64,000 nucleotides of DNA, from contig CM049318.1 in the NCBI GenBank assembly GCA_026874595.1, forward strand, positions 13,931,241 through 13,995,240. The letters run 5' to 3'. A program made the translations under genes and the position numbers. The notes under the pieces were generated by a model. That model ran no database searches. It was not told the DNA's origin and saw only the letters and a list, made by a program, of their open reading frames with translations. How positions within the stretch are numbered: position 1 is the first letter of the stretch; every line of letters begins with the position of its first letter. This stretch comes from Sipunculus nudus. Taxonomy: Eukaryota; Annelida; Sipuncula; Golfingiida; Sipunculidae. Of this stretch, positions 1 to 13,378 are shown in pieces.

Positions 1-684
1 CACAAGCTTCCTCTAATGTTATATCTTGGCGTCAACCAGACCCAGTGACCTGTAACTCGGCCAAAATTCACCAAACTGGAATCATTCGAACAAACTTGGG
101 ATTTTTTCAGAGACTATTTCTGTGAAATATTGAAAATTTGGCTGAATGTAAAATCTAAGTAAAAGCATGTAGCATAAAAAATAAGCAAAATCGGACAGGT
201 GTTAGATGACTGATTTTTTGCATAAAATTTGGTAATGATAGCTCAAACAGTTTTTAAGATAGAATGGGTTAACATACGGACTAAGGCAGATGGATGATAC
301 TGCGCCATCAAATAAGCTTTCAGGTTCGCCAAAAACTTGGTCTAAGTGTTATATGAAGGATACATTTCATAAACAAAAAATGTGTGAATGTAATTAAGTT
401 TTCAATAGTTAAATATATCACATGGGCAAATGAGCTTAAAAATAATCCTACTACAGTTTGCCAAATATTCCTTATTAACTAAGTTTAACAGTGTTATTCA
501 TATTATAGGGCCAGCCATCTTTATGAGATATGAATGAAATACGACAATGTACTTATATCTTATTAAATCTTAACACGTATAAGAGCACTTACATCAGATA
601 ATAATATTTTATCAAATTAGGAATATGAGGCTTCAAATTGTGGAAAAAAAATTTGTTTAAAAATAAATTTCAAAATTGTTCACA

Positions 685-688
<4 letters not shown>
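1..688. other. AT-rich sequence, no gene recognised
   Basis: There are no long reading frames, splice-bounded exons or clear repeats. The end near 620-690 leads into the GA microsatellite. Confidence 0.5.
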
Positions 689-733
<45 letters not shown>

Positions 734-734
734 C
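689..734 (+). repeat. (GA)n microsatellite
   Basis: About 45 bases of nearly perfect GA dinucleotides with one AAAG interruption. Confidence 0.95.
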
Positions 735-739
735 TCTCT

Positions 740-1145
740 GTAGTAGTTACTGCAGACAGCCTGACCCAGCTCACCCAGATGAGCTGGCCAGGAGTGAAGC
801 AATTACATAACAGCCTAGGGGGGCTGAGAGCTAGCTCTAGCACACTGCTTACCACTGGTTTGATTTAAACAACACTTGACATGGTGCTTGAAAACTTGAA
901 TAAAATCTACAGTGTTTGATTAATTGGTTTCAAATTTCAGTTTTAGTTACAGAAGAAATGCTTGTGTAAACATGCTATGAAAATTAAATCTACAGCACTT
1001 ACCAGAGAAAAACAACATGGTCAAATTGGGCAAAATTTAAGGTACTGATTTTACATTTGTGCTAATAACTTAAAAATTTTGGGAAAATTCAGATCTAACT
1101 TTGGGTATCCAATTTAATCTTGATTAAATAAAGTGATCCAGCTAG
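740..1145 (-). mobile_element. Partial copy of the same HINE-like family
   Basis: Sequence from about 860 to 1140 (CAACACTTGACATGGTGCTTG ..., GCTATGAAAATTAAATC ...) matches, in the same minus orientation, the internal part of the 10.4-12.3 kb element. Neither terminal hairpin is present, so it is a fragment. Confidence 0.5.
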
Positions 1146-4100
1146 AAGTAAGTTGTACCTTGACTGCTAGTGTTTGCTGGCAGCTCCCGTTACCATCATG
1201 ACAAAGCTTGCAGGGAGCTGGCAATATCACAAGGATCAGACACATATGGATCGGCAGCCTCCATCATCTACATCCCCAACCTGCAAAGAGCAAAAAAGAA
1301 ACAATAAATCAGGCACTATATAAGTCTGCTGCCCATCTTACCATAACATGGATACAGCAGGCAGAATGTGAACAAGAAACTGTTTTTGTCTGTCACCACA
1401 GCACTGTACCGCAACCCACGCCTCCTGATGCCAGCTACAGTCATAACGTGACGGCTCCCAAAGCCACAGCGGCTCCAGAGAATTTTTTATGATACAAAAC
1501 ATATTACACGTTTTGATTGCTATAAACAACATCATCAGCAAGGCTGCATCTGCAGGGCTTGACAATAAAGCTGCATTTGAAAGACAATAGTGTTCTGGAC
1601 ACCATGAAGAAACACCACCTTTTTCTAGTAATGAAAAAATATTGATTGTAATACTGCAAGGACTGCCCGAGACAACACAGCTCTACATTTACAGTCTCCA
1701 GTATTAATTGAGTTCTACAACAGATACTTAGCTGGCAGCAAAAGATATTTCTTTTTGCGACCTACAATAATATTTTTCTCTTGATTGCCATCCTCCATAG
1801 CTGCTCGCTTGCTCGGCCCCTTCTCTCTCTGGGTGCCAATTCTTGTCCAGTATGTAATTTATTATCAATGCCCATTTTCATTGCCATATATACAATGAAA
1901 ATCAATATAGGAACTTTTTCCACAAAACTTCTCGTTCAATAAACCATTTCTCCTGCCAGTCAATGAATCATTTTAACTATGCATTAATTTACTCAAAATG
2001 ACAATGCTCCAGGAATGCTTTACCTATACTGAGTTATTTATATAACTATTAGTAAATCCAAAGAACCTTGGTCAACAGCTGCCTATACCTCTTTTATATG
2101 ACCTAATAAATAAAACATAGGATGTTATTAAGCATGCATTGGAGTTACAAAGACACTTGAGTTTTTCATGTATTCTGTGTATACTGGGGTTTATAACAAC
2201 TCTGAAGTCACAACCTGTTGCCGACACAAATCATGGGTAATATTACTAATGATATTTTCATATATATATATATATATATATATATCAAGGCTCGACATTA
2301 ACTTCTGAAAGTACTTGACCAGTCAGCCTTTTACTTGCCTTACATGAATTTTTACTGGCTAGTAGGAGGTGACTTTTAGTTGCCCTCCTACTATTTTCTG
2401 GAACTTTCACTTGCCCTTAATGTTGAGCCCTGTATATAATATTCATTTAGGGATTTCATGCTTCACTTAATCATCGGAGACTATTAAAGAACCATATTAT
2501 GTTTTCTCCTCTCTCTCTCTCTCTCCCTACTACTACTACTTTCCCTACTTTGTATTCAGAAACATAATCATCACATTCATTAATTTGGCCCAATTATAAT
2601 CGATCCTCAGCCCATAACTGGTAAATAGTCTGCAACAATGTGGAAATCTATATGATGATAGTCTAAATTGGCTGAATTGTCCTAGTCACACCCAAACCCC
2701 CTTCATCATGAAGTGATGAAACAGTTCAGGGATCTCTCTGACAACTATCTATCCAAACCTGGATGACTCACGGTAACTGTTCACAGCTGTGACAGAAGCA
2801 TTTAGTGGAAACTTTCAATGGCAACTTTGTATTGAGACACCTCACCTGATGATGAAAGCTGTGGGTAAAACCATGCTGTGATTCACACAAAATGGTGGCT
2901 TTGGCTTGTACCAGTTAAGTAAAGCTTTGATTTGTAGTGTGATATCACCTTCCTGTCACATTTAAGTCAAACCCCTTCACCTTTAAACCCCACGCCCCAC
3001 TGATAAATTACCTGTTAGAGACAATGAAAGTAAATTTTGAGTTCAATACAACCTTAGTTGGATCCTGAAATACCTTGTTCAAACCCTATCAGAGCAACTG
3101 ATACAGAATAATTAAACTCAAGGTATCTCAGAACTTCTGTAACTAAAATGTCTGTATTATTAGTACATTGCGGTTCTAACAACATATTTTCTAACAATAT
3201 AATATACATTGCAAAACTTGGCTCTTTTAGATACTTGGGGATACAGGATATGATATGATAGACATTACATTATAGGTACTATACTGTATAGTAAAGATTC
3301 CAAAGCTAATTTTTATTTCATATCCATTAATTTAATGCACTGCAGGATTTATCAATCATGCATCTAAAAAGCTCTTCTAAAAGTGAAACTAGACAGGAAG
3401 TAGCAAATGAGACAATTCATGTGGTGAATCCTCATATGGATCAGAAGCGGATTGATCCATGGAGAGGGTCCAGATGGTCCGGACCCTCCTTTTTTAGTTG
3501 CTGCAACCTTTTTTTAAGAGATTCAGAGCAATTTTTGCAGCTTGGACCCCCCCTCCCTCCTTTTTCTGGAATCAGGGACCTTTAGGCTTTGTCATTGGTC
3601 CTCATGAGTCAGACCGATCCTTTTCCTAAATCCTGGATCCTGTAGACTATTGTTGAATGTGATTTGTTTTTCCACTGGGTGATCAGATATTGTCAATTTA
3701 CTGGGTACATGACATCTGGTAACACAATATTTGACTCTGTATCATCATCTTTAGTATCACCTGTGTGGTGTATAAGACCTAAAATGCATTATTTTGCATA
3801 ATTCTGGGCTTTCAGGAAAGAGGAGTTATGCATATGTGCTGCTTGAAATCTCATTTCAGTCATTTTCTTGCTTGGCTGTGTGGGTACGAAAGTCCAGTGT
3901 CGTCTACCTCATACAAAATAGGCAACTGTGCAAGTGTTTAAATAACAGAATGGGTTATAACTGCTTAGAGTTCTTTAAATCGCTCATATATATGCCAATT
4001 TTAATGTGTAATTCATGAACGATTATAAATGTATAGTTATATATCATAAAAAAAAACTTTATGGGGCAAAATCTGACAAGGGCTCCACTGACACTCAAGA

Positions 4101-5840
4101 AGTCACATAGGACTCCCAAAAAATATAATTTGAGCATCCAAAATTCTTTCACTACTGACAGCCCTGATTATACAAGGTGCATACATATCAAACCTAATCC
4201 TGAATGGTATATACTGAGTGAAAGGCATATAAATAAACATTCTTTTTGCATATAATGAAAACAGTCATCCTAAACAGACACAAACAGCTTAATGACATGG
4301 TTCTAACATGTAAAATATTTTGAGTACATTAGCAATTGAAAATGTAGGATAGCAAACATTATATCTAACAATGATATTCTTAAACACAATAGACAAGCAT
4401 TTTCAATGGTCTGTTTGGCTTCCTGGCTGACTGACAATGGTCACAAGGCTTGACAGTAATCTAGTTTGACAGCTGCTGCAGCAGCAAAGACATCCAGTCA
4501 TGTAGATGTCCTTGCAGCCTGTCACAGCATTTCTGATTTAACAGAAGAACAGATCAGCCATGACAGCCACCACAACCGTTAACTAGAGGGCACTCAGTAG
4601 AGCACAAATCTCCACCAGGCCTATGGATATGGATGAAACACTTATATCCCATATGGATGAAACACTTATATCCAGAACATCACCAAAATTTAATGATTTA
4701 ATGATTTCTTGGCCCATTTCTCACCCCTCTACTGGTTCATGGAAACTGATTCAGAAGTTTTTGTATAAACCTACAAACAAACCAATATACGACCCAGAAT
4801 TCATTGTCTCACCTGGCAGTTAGAAGTTCATGATAATGCTTAAGCCTTTTAAGGATGCTCAATTTTTATGATGTAAACAGGTGCTGTTAAAAGTCATCTG
4901 GGAAATTGTACAGATTTAATTATTCATAAAATTTCATAAACACTGTAGTTCAGTCATTTTTATTTCAATTTGGAAAATTCTCAAATTTCTGGAATGTCAA
5001 TTTTATTGACTTAACACTTCCATTACCCATCTGACAGTGCCAATACAAGTTTAATTTGGTGGCAAACCTGGACTGGAAACTGTGTTTTGTCTGCCAGAAA
5101 AATCTGAATAGCAAAAAAATTTTGAAAGGGAAGTGTGTGACCTTTGCATTTTACATTGCTGTAAACATGGATGGGCAGAAATTGTGCTTGGCTTTATAGA
5201 AGAAGAATCCCTGCAGAAGATATATAAAGCAATAAAACATGCATCCAAATCTTTGAAAACAGAAATATATAATATCCAGAATTATCTGGAGAATTATGTG
5301 TGAGTTTTATCTTACATTTGGCCTGCCAGTGATCATCTGATGGCTGTGGATTTATTTGTCTACCACTGCTCTCTGCTGACTCTGTAATGTGTGTTCTGGG
5401 AATGCCACATAAGCAAATGACCCGGGTTCCATACTTCAGCAGGAATTATCCAGTTATTTTGTGATGTCTGCCATCCACCCCAATACAGAACCGGACTTGA
5501 TAAATAACACAAAGGGAGATTTATAAAGCTGCTTGTATAGATTATTTCAAAGATTACAAGTATCTGATGGGAAATGTAGTAATACTATATCAGAGTTTTC
5601 AAAAAAGATCAGATTTCATTACATCACAGGCCTTAGGGAAAACAAAACTGTGCTGGTTCAGAAAACCATTAAAATGATGGACTGTTTGAGAAATGTATAA
5701 TTCATCAGCAGGGTAAATTATACTTTCATCTGTAACACCACTGGTGACAGAAAATGCCGTTGGTTATAATGAGCTTTATCATAACAGTGATAGCTTAATC
5801 TGAATGATAAGGGATCAACCGGTACCACATGAATAAGGGA
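1146..5840. other. Gene-poor stretch with simple repeats
   Basis: It holds an (AT)n run at 2258-2285, a (CT)n run at 2509-2526 followed by four TAC repeats, and a repeat fragment at about 3440-3600 with GGTCC-rich ends resembling the outer element at 5.85-6.92 kb. No convincing exon on either strand. Confidence 0.5.
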
Positions 5841-5845
5841 AAGTA

Positions 5846-6918
5846 GGGGCGGATCCGGGATTATGGAAAGGGGAGTGTCCAACCCAGGATGTCTTATTGT
5901 CTTATACTGAAACTAGTGGTGGGCCGATCATCGAGTTTTATCGAAAGTCAGTCGGTTTCCTGCCACTTTCAAGCGCTCGATTACCAAAGGCAACTATCGA
6001 TTACATCATAATAATGATTGTTTTCTTTCCAGAATGCCTTTATGTTATAGGCAAATTTTATTCTTCCATTTTTTACCACATTCCGCGCTTCATATAATGA
6101 GTCTGTGTTCCCTAATAACTTCCGTATGTAACTGAGTATGACACAGTAGATGCGAGAACGTAGGACTTGTTAAACTTATTATCTGTGAACTCGCAAGGAG
6201 CTGCAGAATTAGCGAAGAGTTTTCTAACAAAATGTACATTGCAAAATATGGGCGGGAAGGCGTTAAAATACTCCACAAATTCTCCAGGTGTATGCCAATT
6301 TTGCGAGATTCTCTTAGAAATAATCTATTCAACCAATGCCAGGTGCATCTGTTTAGGTCGTCCTTAAAAATTTCTTTGTTGGGGCTAACCCGGCTGGTCG
6401 AGTGTTTGGATTTCAGCTGGAAATTTTTTTTGGACTAGTCTACAATTTTTTTGGTATGATCTGCCCCAAGCGCACCTGGGCCCGTAAAATCTGCCTTCAT
6501 ATGCTAGAAAAACAGCCCCTTTATGGGCCTAACATTCTTAGATGCACTTTTGTTGCCGATCGTTGAATTTGATCCTTAACATTAGTCTTTATACGTTGAA
6601 GGATTGTTACACTCGTGCATGAGAGGAGAATACCTGCCGGGGAAACGTAGGTACAGTTTCACAGATAATTGCATATTTCTTTAATAATTGCATATATTTG
6701 TCTGAACCGATTAATAATCGATCATCAGTCGGTTCGCTCATACCAATGATCGATTATGAAAAAGGAACCGACTCCCACCACAAACTGAAACCTTAAAAAA
6801 CCTCCCCAGATCCAGGAAGGGAGGGGTCCAGGTCGGAAAAATAGGTTTAAAACCCTAAAAAAAAGTTGTTGTGGCTCAAAAGGAGGTGGTCTGGACCCCC
6901 CTCTGGACCGCCACTGGG
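5846..6918. mobile_element. Outer element with GGCGG-type ends, interrupted by a hAT-like insertion
   Basis: The left end has GGGGCGGATCCGGGA near 5847. The right end, read on the minus strand, is AGTGGCGGTCCAGAGG, ending near 6916, with GGGGTCC-rich sequence next to it. The two halves flank the element at 5914-6783. Ends are similar but not identical, and no clear target duplication was seen. Confidence 0.35.
5914..6783. mobile_element. hAT-like non-autonomous element with perfect 8-base target duplication
   Basis: The element starts TAGTGGTGGG and ends CCCACCACAA (inverse TTGTGGTGGG, 9 of 10 identical). It is flanked on both sides by ACTGAAAC (5906-5913 and 6784-6791). An 8-base duplication is the hallmark of hAT transposition. 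Only short frames occur inside, with no transposase, so it was mobilised in trans. ATCGAT-rich subterminal sequence occurs at both ends. Confidence 0.7.
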
Positions 6919-9169
6919 AAGTACAGCGAACCTGTCTGGAACTTCATGACATATAATTTTTACTTTTTGACAAGTCATTGAGGCTAAGTACAAAATCTCA
7001 ACAAATGACAATGTGCTGGATACATTTGGTTCAATACAAGCCATTTACCAGACATCAAGGTGATTTAAAATCTAAAACATTCTGCTCTTATTTTAAGTAT
7101 GAATCATCCTGGCACTGTCTTGCAAGGATAGTGATAAAAAAGAATGTCAGCTGTGCTAAGATTAATAACTAAAAGGTTTTCTGTTCTACAAACAAAAAGG
7201 TTTGTTTCTTTTCCAAAAGAAAGTTCACAAATCTGCTTATAAAAACTTTATAAACAGGTGGGTGTAATTACTTGGGACAGAAAAAAATATCTTAAGTTTG
7301 CAGCTAAAATATTAGATTTTTTTTTTAAAATTAATTTTCCTTTAAAACACAAAACTACGTACAGATCTTTACAAATATTTTTTCCAGGATTCAGGTCAAA
7401 GGCTTGATACAACTTTCTGTACAGAGATGATACTCTATACTCCGATATAATTACTGTTTTTATATTTTGATAAGATGGTAAAATGACAAGCGGAAGTCTG
7501 AGAGAGATACAGATTAGATTGTTGCCATAACAACAGTAGTAACAAATGCAGATTGGATTTCAGACAGGGGCAGGCAGCTTTCCCTGATAAATCCTGTGAA
7601 ATTTATTTGGCATTTGTTGGAGAGGATTTGGAGACGATCCTGTTGACTCTGAAGTTCTCAGAGGACAGAGGGACAATAAGCCCATGACAAAACCCGCTCA
7701 GTAATAGAGGTTGTTGATTCCGGATATATAATACTTTCCTGTGTGGAGTATATACAGTGCCCGGAGTTTTTCAAATCTGTTTGGAGAATGGTGTATGTGA
7801 TCATTCAAATCTGAGAGAGATTTTTCCCCCATTTTGACTGACTTTTGTTATTGAAAAAATACACTCAATTGAAGGATCAGTAAAAGGGATTTTTTTCCCT
7901 ATCTGGTCTAATCATCACACATTTGATGCATATTGAACAAAACAAATTCCTGCACCTCCAATAAGTGGTAAAGGTCATAAAGACACATAGGGTCAGTATA
8001 TTTAAAGGAGATAATTATCACAGAAATCAGCAATTCCCAAGGATTTCTCCTGCTGAATATGAAAGCCAGTTATATTGGCTATTACAGGAATCTTCTACAT
8101 TAATTTTAAATTTTAGAAATTATTTAAAGAAATCATATAAAATAAATGACTATGTGCAAAGATTGCAAACACATCACCTCTAAACAAAACATTAATGCAA
8201 CAAAAGAAAGAAATTTAATAAAATTATTTATAACTTTACTAAAATACTTAAGTGAGAATAATTCCTTTTAAATATACACAGTCCTGAGTTATGAACCAAG
8301 AATTTTTTACTGCTTGTTCTGTTTGAGGACTTATATCACCAGTGGGCTATTGCTGGGGAAAGCAACGTTATTGGGATAAAAATGCATAAAATTTATGATA
8401 CAAGTTCCCAATAAAAACGCTGCATCACATTTTTGCTCTTTACTCTTTTGGGAAATCTTGGTAAAGCTAAGGTTTTTATTTCTGCCCACATAAATCCATC
8501 AGTGGAACAGATCAGTTTGAAAGGCTTTCTTAACCTTTTCAACTGAGGATCCACAAGGCTGGAGTAACTGAAAAGCTTGTAATGTACAGTGACAGTTACA
8601 CAGTAACCTGATAACCCTTCACTTGTGAGTATACCATCATACTGAAGGTCTATATTTAGACTGTAAACTTAACTTTTATACTTTATGCCTTCCACAGCTG
8701 GCCAGACTATTACTTGGTAGCATTTGAATTAATAGTTCCATCTGTGGATAAATTAAATTAAGTGAATCAATACCACTGATAGCCATGAAACATGGGCAGT
8801 AAATACCATACATCCCACATTTGGATGCTTTAAGTGCTCTGAAATTAAATTATATTCAGCAGACTGATGCAATACTTGAAAATAATCCAAATGCAATTAT
8901 GAACTGTGTTGTCAGAAACAAATGGGGAGCCTCTTTAACTTAAAATAAGAAAGAAGAATAAGGTACAAATGTATCATCAAATGATGTTTGCTTTTGAGGC
9001 AGACAATAAACCAAAGGTGAGTGCTTCACACACAAAATAGGTTAAATAGGGAGACTAATCAATATATACTTGGTGTTACATTAAACAAAGTGAAAAAACC
9101 AGGAATGAACAAACAACAAAAACAATAAGGATAGACAATCAGTAACAGATTTATTCTGACACCAGGAAA
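6919..9169. other. AT-rich sequence, no gene recognised
   Basis: Only short frames occur (longest 72 codons, 7965-8183). No repeats or splice-bounded exons could be supported. Confidence 0.5.
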
Positions 9170-9610
9170 TATACATCAATCATCCACTGACAGATGGATG
9201 GCTCACGTGACACTATTAGAAATAGATGAATGGTTTAGTAGATGATCAAATTGAATCAGAAATATGCCAATCAGATGAATGCATCAGTATCTGACAGATG
9301 GCCTAACCAAACAGCAAGTCAGATGAGAAGATCTACCACAAACAGATGGCTAAAACAGGTGGACAGTCAGGTGAAAAAAACTACCACGTTCAGAGGGCAA
9401 AAATAGGTGGACAGCCATGTGAGGAATTTAAAACAGATGGGTGATTAAACCGGTGGACAGTCAGGTGAGAGAATCCATTACGGACAGATGGTTAAACTTA
9501 TTACCACTGGTTAACACATGTGGACCACCCTATGAAGAAATCTAGCACAGACAGAGAGCAATAGCAGATGGACAGTCAAGTTGAGAGAATCTGTAAAACA
9601 TATTCAGATT
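9170..9610 (+). repeat. Degenerate minisatellite (GACAGATGG / GGTGGACAGTCAGGTGA units)
   Basis: Copies of ACAGATGG and GGTGGACAGTCAGGTGAGA recur with roughly 50-70 base spacing (9306, 9357, 9407, 9453, 9478 and onward). Units are diverged and irregular in length. Confidence 0.5.
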
Positions 9611-10441
9611 GACATATTGACAAACTGATAAGAACATCAGCGACACATTCTTATCAATCAATAAAAATTAAGATATGGGAGCTACCAGAAAGAAATATTT
9701 GCTGATAATACTCAGTGTTCTTACAACAATGAAAGACAAACGAAGCCAGAAAGAAATAACTAAAAAAAAAACAATATATTTAACAATAACAATAATATGC
9801 ATAAATGCATCATTATTATTCACAATTTTCTGCAAATGTACACAAAAGAAATTGAAACAATTATGAAAATTTTATTATAAATCAACCTGATACTGCAAAG
9901 AAAATTGAATTGAACATGGCCTTTGACCTGGCTATGATCGATCACTTCTAGCAGGTGCTACGTTTCATGTGGGTTATCTGAAGGAATAAATCACGCCGTC
10001 TCATCCATCATGATAAATTGGCTCCAGTTGCTGAAGTCACTTGGTTCATAAATGCTGGACGAAAGCGATCAATCACAACTGAACCAGGCATATTAATCCA
10101 TTTATTATGTTTCTGGTGGCAGTAAATTGTATCAAAACGCTTTTCTGACACAGCAACAGATCAGCCCTGTATGAATTACCTCGAGATAAATTCTATGAGA
10201 GCTAAGAGATAATATAAATGGCATGGTGTGAACTGTTTTAAATATGGAAATAAAACATATGAGACATTAACCTTTAATAAACACATTAATACCATGAACT
10301 ATTTGAATGAATAAATATTAAGAGGCAAGCAATGACAAAAAAAAAACAGATAATTTTCAACTGATCCTCATCTGAGTGTAATATCTTTTTGTTATTTAAC
10401 AAATTTATGACATTTAAAATCTATATACAAATCAAACCTCT

Positions 10442-12326
10442 AACAAGGGACCCATGGGTCTCGGCGCTCAGCTGAAGTTTGAAATTTTTGCAAATGCAAA
10501 ATATTCTATTGTGATGTTTTTCATATGTATAAGCATATGAGAAGCTAAGAGGAAAGGGGCCCTCCTACTTGGTTATATTAGAGTTCTAAATATATGATAT
10601 CAAAACTTATACTCTGACAAGACTGTTATGAAGAAAAACAGTAAAAGTTTTGAGATACTGTGATGCATATGAAAAATTTACAGATGGACAGGCAAGTGGA
10701 CAGAATGGACTAATACCTTTATTTCACTTTCAAGGGAATAATGCATTTATGTTTATATATAAGCCTATTTTTTTAGCATATCCACTTTTTCCATTAATAA
10801 TTTTTAAATTGATTCATTTTTTTACAAGTTTTATAAATTTTTAATAAAAAATATGAAAATATAAGTTAAAATATCAGAATTCTAAGTTGCAATCATTATA
10901 TATCCAGGGTGTAGCTCATATTGGGTCATATTATGCATACACATATATTTTATTATTTTTTAATCACAAATGTTTTAACTGAATTTAAAAGAAAATAATG
11001 CCACAACATGGATTCTTCAAGATTATCCCTTGAAACACTACTGAAAAGTTTTGCACATTGGAGTTTTCAGTACATGCTCAATTTTATTCACCGAAATAAA
11101 ATAAATGATTCAGTAAATTTGATAAAATAAAATCATCTTTTCAAATAAAGTATATACACTATTGGTTGAATGAGGGACAAAAAAATATCATCATGCTTAT
11201 TACTACCTCAGCTTAAATTTATTACTGGAATTAATATTCAATTTCACACCTGGTGAAGTTTTAACTCTTCTGAAGTAAGGAGTTACTCATCTGCTGAATA
11301 TCAAGACTTCCATAGCATTATACCACTTTGTGGACACAATTTAATGTGCACTTTAATCATTATAACCCTGGTGGTACAATACAAAATCTAAAATTTAGCA
11401 TTGCCAATGAATAACAATAAATAAAATACAAAAATTTTAACATTCATCTAGTTAATGCACCATCTGGGGGAGGTGAGGGGGGAGTGCAGGGCAGAGGGGA
11501 AGCCTGCTAGTAGTGGCCAAGCTGAGCCAAGGCAAGCTGCCTGGGGTAGGTTACATAACACAAGTGAAGGCTGTACTACTAGATGGATTAGATGTAAACA
11601 ACACTTGACATGGTGTATGAAAACTTGAATAAATGCTACATTTTTCAATCATTTCTTCCTTTGAAATTTCAGATTTTAAAAGATTAAATCCTTATATATA
11701 TGCTGTGAAAATTAAATCAACAGTGCTTACAGGGAAAAAAATGTGCCATTGTCAAAGTTTGACAAAATTTAAGGACTGTTTTTTTATTTATGCTAATAAC
11801 TTGAAAAATTTGCAAAATTCAGATATAATTTTGGAGAAACAATTGAATCTTTATTAAATAAAGTTATATTCCTGAAAAAAAAGTTTCCAGCTTCAGTAAT
11901 TCTCATGTTAAGTGGGTAAATATATTTCCAAATTTTTTTAAAATTGCATTATATTTGGGCCAATAACTTTAAAACAATAAGCAATACTGACCTAATTTTT
12001 GGTATGTTCATAGAACATTTATGGAAAAATAAGAATACTAAATATGATCAATAACAGATCAGTTGTTTTGAAATTAGGCAGCCTTGAAGTGTAACAATGG
12101 CTTTTTTATGGAAAACGGAGGTTTTTCCTTAATATCTCGAAGGAACGAAGTCCTAGTGACCCAATTTCCAGTATGGTAGGAGATTTTAAGGACATCTAAC
12201 AATATGCAAAATTTTGGATTCGTATGTCTAACGGTTTCAAAACGTGCCCTGTTAATGGACGGACGGACGGACGACAGACAAAGGACCACGACTATAGCTC
12301 AGATGACTTATAGTCAGCTGAGCTAA
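10442..12326 (-). mobile_element. Helentron/HINE-like non-autonomous element, copy 1
   Basis: Minus orientation. The 5' end is the 29-base hairpin at 12296-12324 (arms AGCTCAGCTGACT / AGTCATCTGAGCT, loop TA-type), followed by a (CCGT)n-type block. The 3' end (10442 side) carries TCAGCTGAGC, a 12-base palindrome GACCCATGGGTC and then CCTTGTT. The internal sequence matches the copies at 41.6 and 59.4 kb. Insertion between T-rich flanks, subterminal inverted repeats and a 3' hairpin fit the described Helentron-associated interspersed elements. No Rep/helicase ORF is present. Confidence 0.6.
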
Positions 12327-13378
12327 AAATTACAAGTGTACTTGATGAAACATATTATTTTTAAATTGTGCCATCCTATCTGGTAACACAATATTGACCC
12401 AAACATGGGTATGAGTATGATACAAATGACAATTTCATCACTTTCTTTGAGTGGACCTGGTTTTAATGGTGTAGAATCTGAACGGCATGTAAGATTTAAA
12501 ATTAAATATTGCAAGTAATAATATTCATCTTTCATCCACAAAAATGTCTTAAAAATCTTGAGTTATGGGGAAAAATCAAACAGTTTCAAAACATTTCATC
12601 AATTCACAGGGACCCGAGGCTATCATCAACTGGCTGTCAGTTCCTGGCAGTCTAACCCCATGATATGCAGCAATAAAACAAAGCATCCCTGACTGAACTT
12701 TATCTGATAAGAACTTCCTGAAATGGATCCTGATTACTTATGACATAATACTGATGTTAACTCGGATTGGAAATGGTCTTGCAAGGGCTGGTGAGGCACA
12801 TTTCCTGTCTGCATGATTTGGATTCCCTGTATCTATGACAGTATAAACTGTATTTCCAGACACCATGCAGATCATTTCTTATAATTAGTGTAACAGTTTT
12901 TTTCATCAGGGGCTAATTAAATATATAAAGATAATGTATTCAGTTGCTCCTTTAAGAAAATGAAGAATGTGGCATTTCAATGTTAAGTAAATTAAGCCAG
13001 GATAATAAGACCATGTGACAAAATCTTCCTGCCTGTTTCCTTGTATTAAATAGTACAAAGTCTCAGGGAGTGAACCAAAATTTGAATCACAACATGATGT
13101 AGTTCCAAGTAGTAAAATTGTCCAAAGGAGGCCCCACTCCAAGCTTTTTATACAAGAATTTATATCAATAGCAGCGCAGGACCATAATGATTCTTCACCT
13201 GAAATATGTCAATACACATCTGTCATCACACCTCAGCCTACAGTCCAATTACCATTGTTCTACATGTACAAATACTGTAGTTGTTGTAGAACCAATCAGT
13301 CATGAAGTGACAGAAGAACAGTCATTTCCAATCAACACCTGCCTCTCACATAACAGCAATACCCAGATAAAAGACAAA
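12327..13378. other. No gene recognised
   Basis: It holds short frames only on both strands (up to 79 codons at 13187-13426, which run into the next repeat). Confidence 0.4.
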
